From Planctomycetaceae bacterium (lineage in GTDB: Bacteria; Planctomycetota; Planctomycetia; Planctomycetales; Planctomycetaceae), in the NCBI GenBank assembly GCA_947463775.1, contig CANHVD010000220.1:1-8683 (forward strand): a stretch of DNA of 8,683 bases, read 5' to 3'. This document shows, piece by piece, positions 7,577-8,683 of this stretch. The notes below the pieces were generated by a model. The model had not been told where the DNA came from. It saw nothing but the letters and a program-made list of their open reading frames with translations, and ran no database searches. Position numbers and translations under genes: made by a program. How positions within the stretch are numbered: the first letter of the stretch is position 1; each line of letters opens with the position of its first letter.

Positions 7577-7851
7577 TGCCATATCCTTGAATTGGCCAGC
7601 ATTCGACATCCGAGTCACCGGAATCCGGCCAGAAGACGCAGAATATCAGTGTCAGGGAGTGGCGAGAATGCGAGTTTTCCTCGGGGAAATGCCTGCTATC
7701 ATGTGGTGGTTGAGCCGTATTCTATGAGTCTGTCGGCTCGAATGATTGGCTTCACTGGCACCATCAGCCCAACGGGCCACGGTATTTCTGTCCCCTGAAC
7801 CTCTCCTGAGACGGCAACTCGACTGCGTTTACTCAGGTTAACCATGCTTCA
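7577..7851. other. Divergent intergenic region
   Basis: This 275-nt stretch lies between the DUF1570-type gene (minus) and the PLP-enzyme gene (plus) and should hold both promoters. I see a short inverted repeat TTTCC (7676-7680) with GGAAA (7685-7689) around TCGG. I find no convincing -35/-10 pair on either strand and no small gene apart from the three-codon frame noted at 7844-7855. Confidence 0.5.
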
Positions 7852-7855
7852 ATGA
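7844..7855 (+). promoter_or_regulatory. Three-codon upstream frame overlapping the next start (ATGA)
   Basis: ATG CTT CAA TGA begins 6 nt after an AGG (7835-7837), and its stop overlaps the ATG at 7852 by the ATGA arrangement. The main gene lacks its own well-placed Shine-Dalgarno, so ribosomes could load here and reinitiate. It could equally be chance. Confidence 0.2.
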
Positions 7856-8683
7856 ATTTGCCCATGCCAGCCGATTTGCTCATTTCACCCCGATGGAAAG
7901 CTGAACATCTGGGATTTCCGATGCCCGATTCGGTTCATGCAGTCTCCGCCTGCCTGCCGCTATGGGAACACAATATTCGGTATGAAGAGGGTGACGCCGA
8001 GGTCGTGTCGAAACTGAAGGCCGCATATCCTCGATTTTGCCTGCATCCATTTGTGCGACAACTCTGTCGCCAGGTCTTCGGTTCAGATTCTGCCGGGCTG
8101 ATTTTTCCAACCCGGAATTCGGCCGAACGAGCGCTCCGCTATGTAAAATGGCGAGGCGTGACAACCGCCTCGCTGGTCCCTGTCGCTGGCCAGCCATTCT
8201 GCGGAGTCGCCATCGATCCTAAAGAGTTTTCAACGCTGAAGGAATATTGGCAACACGCCGGCGAAGTCATTTCCTCCCGCGGCGCGGAGATGGCCCTGCG
8301 CGGCGAACGAGTGACCTGTACTGCGACTCCTGCGCGCAATCAAATTCTGAACCGACTGGCCGAACTTCGAGGTTGCCGGAAAGACGACCTCTGGATTTTC
8401 CCCTGCGGCATGGCTGCAATCGCGGCCGTCTGGCGAGCCATTCGCCAACACGATGCAACGAACCCCAGCGTGCAGTTCGGATTTCCCTATGTGGACACGC
8501 TCAAGATTCAGCAGCGATTCGAGCCAGCGGCTTATCACTTCTATCCGATCGGAAATAGCTCGGACATCGAAGCATTGCGGACTCTTTTAAAGACCGAAAA
8601 AGTCAGTGCCGTATTCTGTGAGTCACCCACAAATCCGCTGCTCACAACTCCGGACCTCGTGACTTTGCGAAGTCTCGCTGATG
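7852..8683 (+). CDS. Cystathionine gamma-synthase-like PLP enzyme, fungal STR2/MET-7 type (3' end cut by window edge)
   Basis: The frame is open from the ATG at 7852 to the window edge (277 full codons). It belongs to the Cys/Met-metabolism PLP-dependent transferases (fold type I). The N-terminus resembles the extension of fungal cystathionine gamma-synthases as I remember them: FPMPDSVHAVSACLPLWEHN (22-41), RYEEGD (43-48) and YPRFCLHPFV (59-68). The PLP-phosphate-binding region reads FPCGMAAIAAVW (183-194), and CESPTNPLL (256-264) matches the conserved stretch of this superfamily. The Schiff-base lysine would lie beyond the window. Such enzymes join an activated homoserine with cysteine to give cystathionine, but close relatives do other gamma-eliminations, so the exact reaction is inferred. 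A second in-frame ATG at 7864 is an alternative start; a stop at 7807 limits the frame upstream. Translation may be coupled to a three-codon frame just upstream. It needs PLP, whose precursor is made by PdxJ 4 kb away. Confidence 0.83.
   Translation, partial: MNLPMPADLLISPRWKAEHLGFPMPDSVHAVSACLPLWEHNIRYEEGDAEVVSKLKAAYPRFCLHPFVRQLCRQVFGSDSAGLIFPTRNSAERALRYVKWRGVTTASLVPVAGQPFCGVAIDPKEFSTLKEYWQHAGEVISSRGAEMALRGERVTCTATPARNQILNRLAELRGCRKDDLWIFPCGMAAIAAVWRAIRQHDATNPSVQFGFPYVDTLKIQQRFEPAAYHFYPIGNSSDIEALRTLLKTEKVSAVFCESPTNPLLTTPDLVTLRSLAD

Noticed and set aside
7355..7798. Plus-strand open frame of 147 codons
   Set aside because: It is antisense to the signal-peptide end of the DUF1570-type gene, then runs into the divergent gap; it shows no motif or ribosome site.

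Overview
The window looks like bacterial chromosome from a planctomycete. This is inferred from three protein families that I associate with that phylum: a single polypeptide joining an ABC-2-type permease to a GldG-like domain, an exported DUF1570-type HExxH protein, and a cystathionine gamma-synthase-like enzyme with a fungal-type N-terminal extension. Base composition is moderate, gene spacing is loose, and Shine-Dalgarno signals are patchy. I see no rRNA, tRNA, CRISPR array, insertion sequence or phage gene.

Layout: positions 1-3071 hold a minus-strand pair. The ABC ATPase (3071-2325) is transcribed first, followed after a 120-nt gap by the permease/GldG fusion (2204 to beyond the left edge). 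Positions 3072-3818 form a 747-nt gap with no convincing intact gene, but with fragments in two plus-strand frames that look coding-like. Then come two plus-strand biosynthetic genes: pdxJ (3819-4535, pyridoxine 5'-phosphate synthase) and aroC (4685-5800, chorismate synthase). Between them lies a small run of 7-nt repeats. Converging on aroC from the right is a minus-strand gene for a secreted DUF1570-like putative zinc peptidase (7576-5900). Diverging from that gene, a plus-strand PLP-dependent Cys/Met-metabolism enzyme starts at 7852 and runs off the right edge.

How the genes relate: the ATPase and permease/GldG proteins should form one membrane complex of the Gld/ABC-2 kind. pdxJ makes the PLP precursor and aroC makes chorismate. 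Both are housekeeping genes and may be co-transcribed, but the 149-nt gap leaves this open. The last gene needs PLP, so it depends metabolically on the PdxJ pathway, although nothing shows co-regulation. No clearly novel multi-gene system is visible. The items most worth a second look are the 747-nt gap, the low-complexity insertions in the GldG part, the heptad repeat before aroC, and the fungal-like sulfur-metabolism enzyme.
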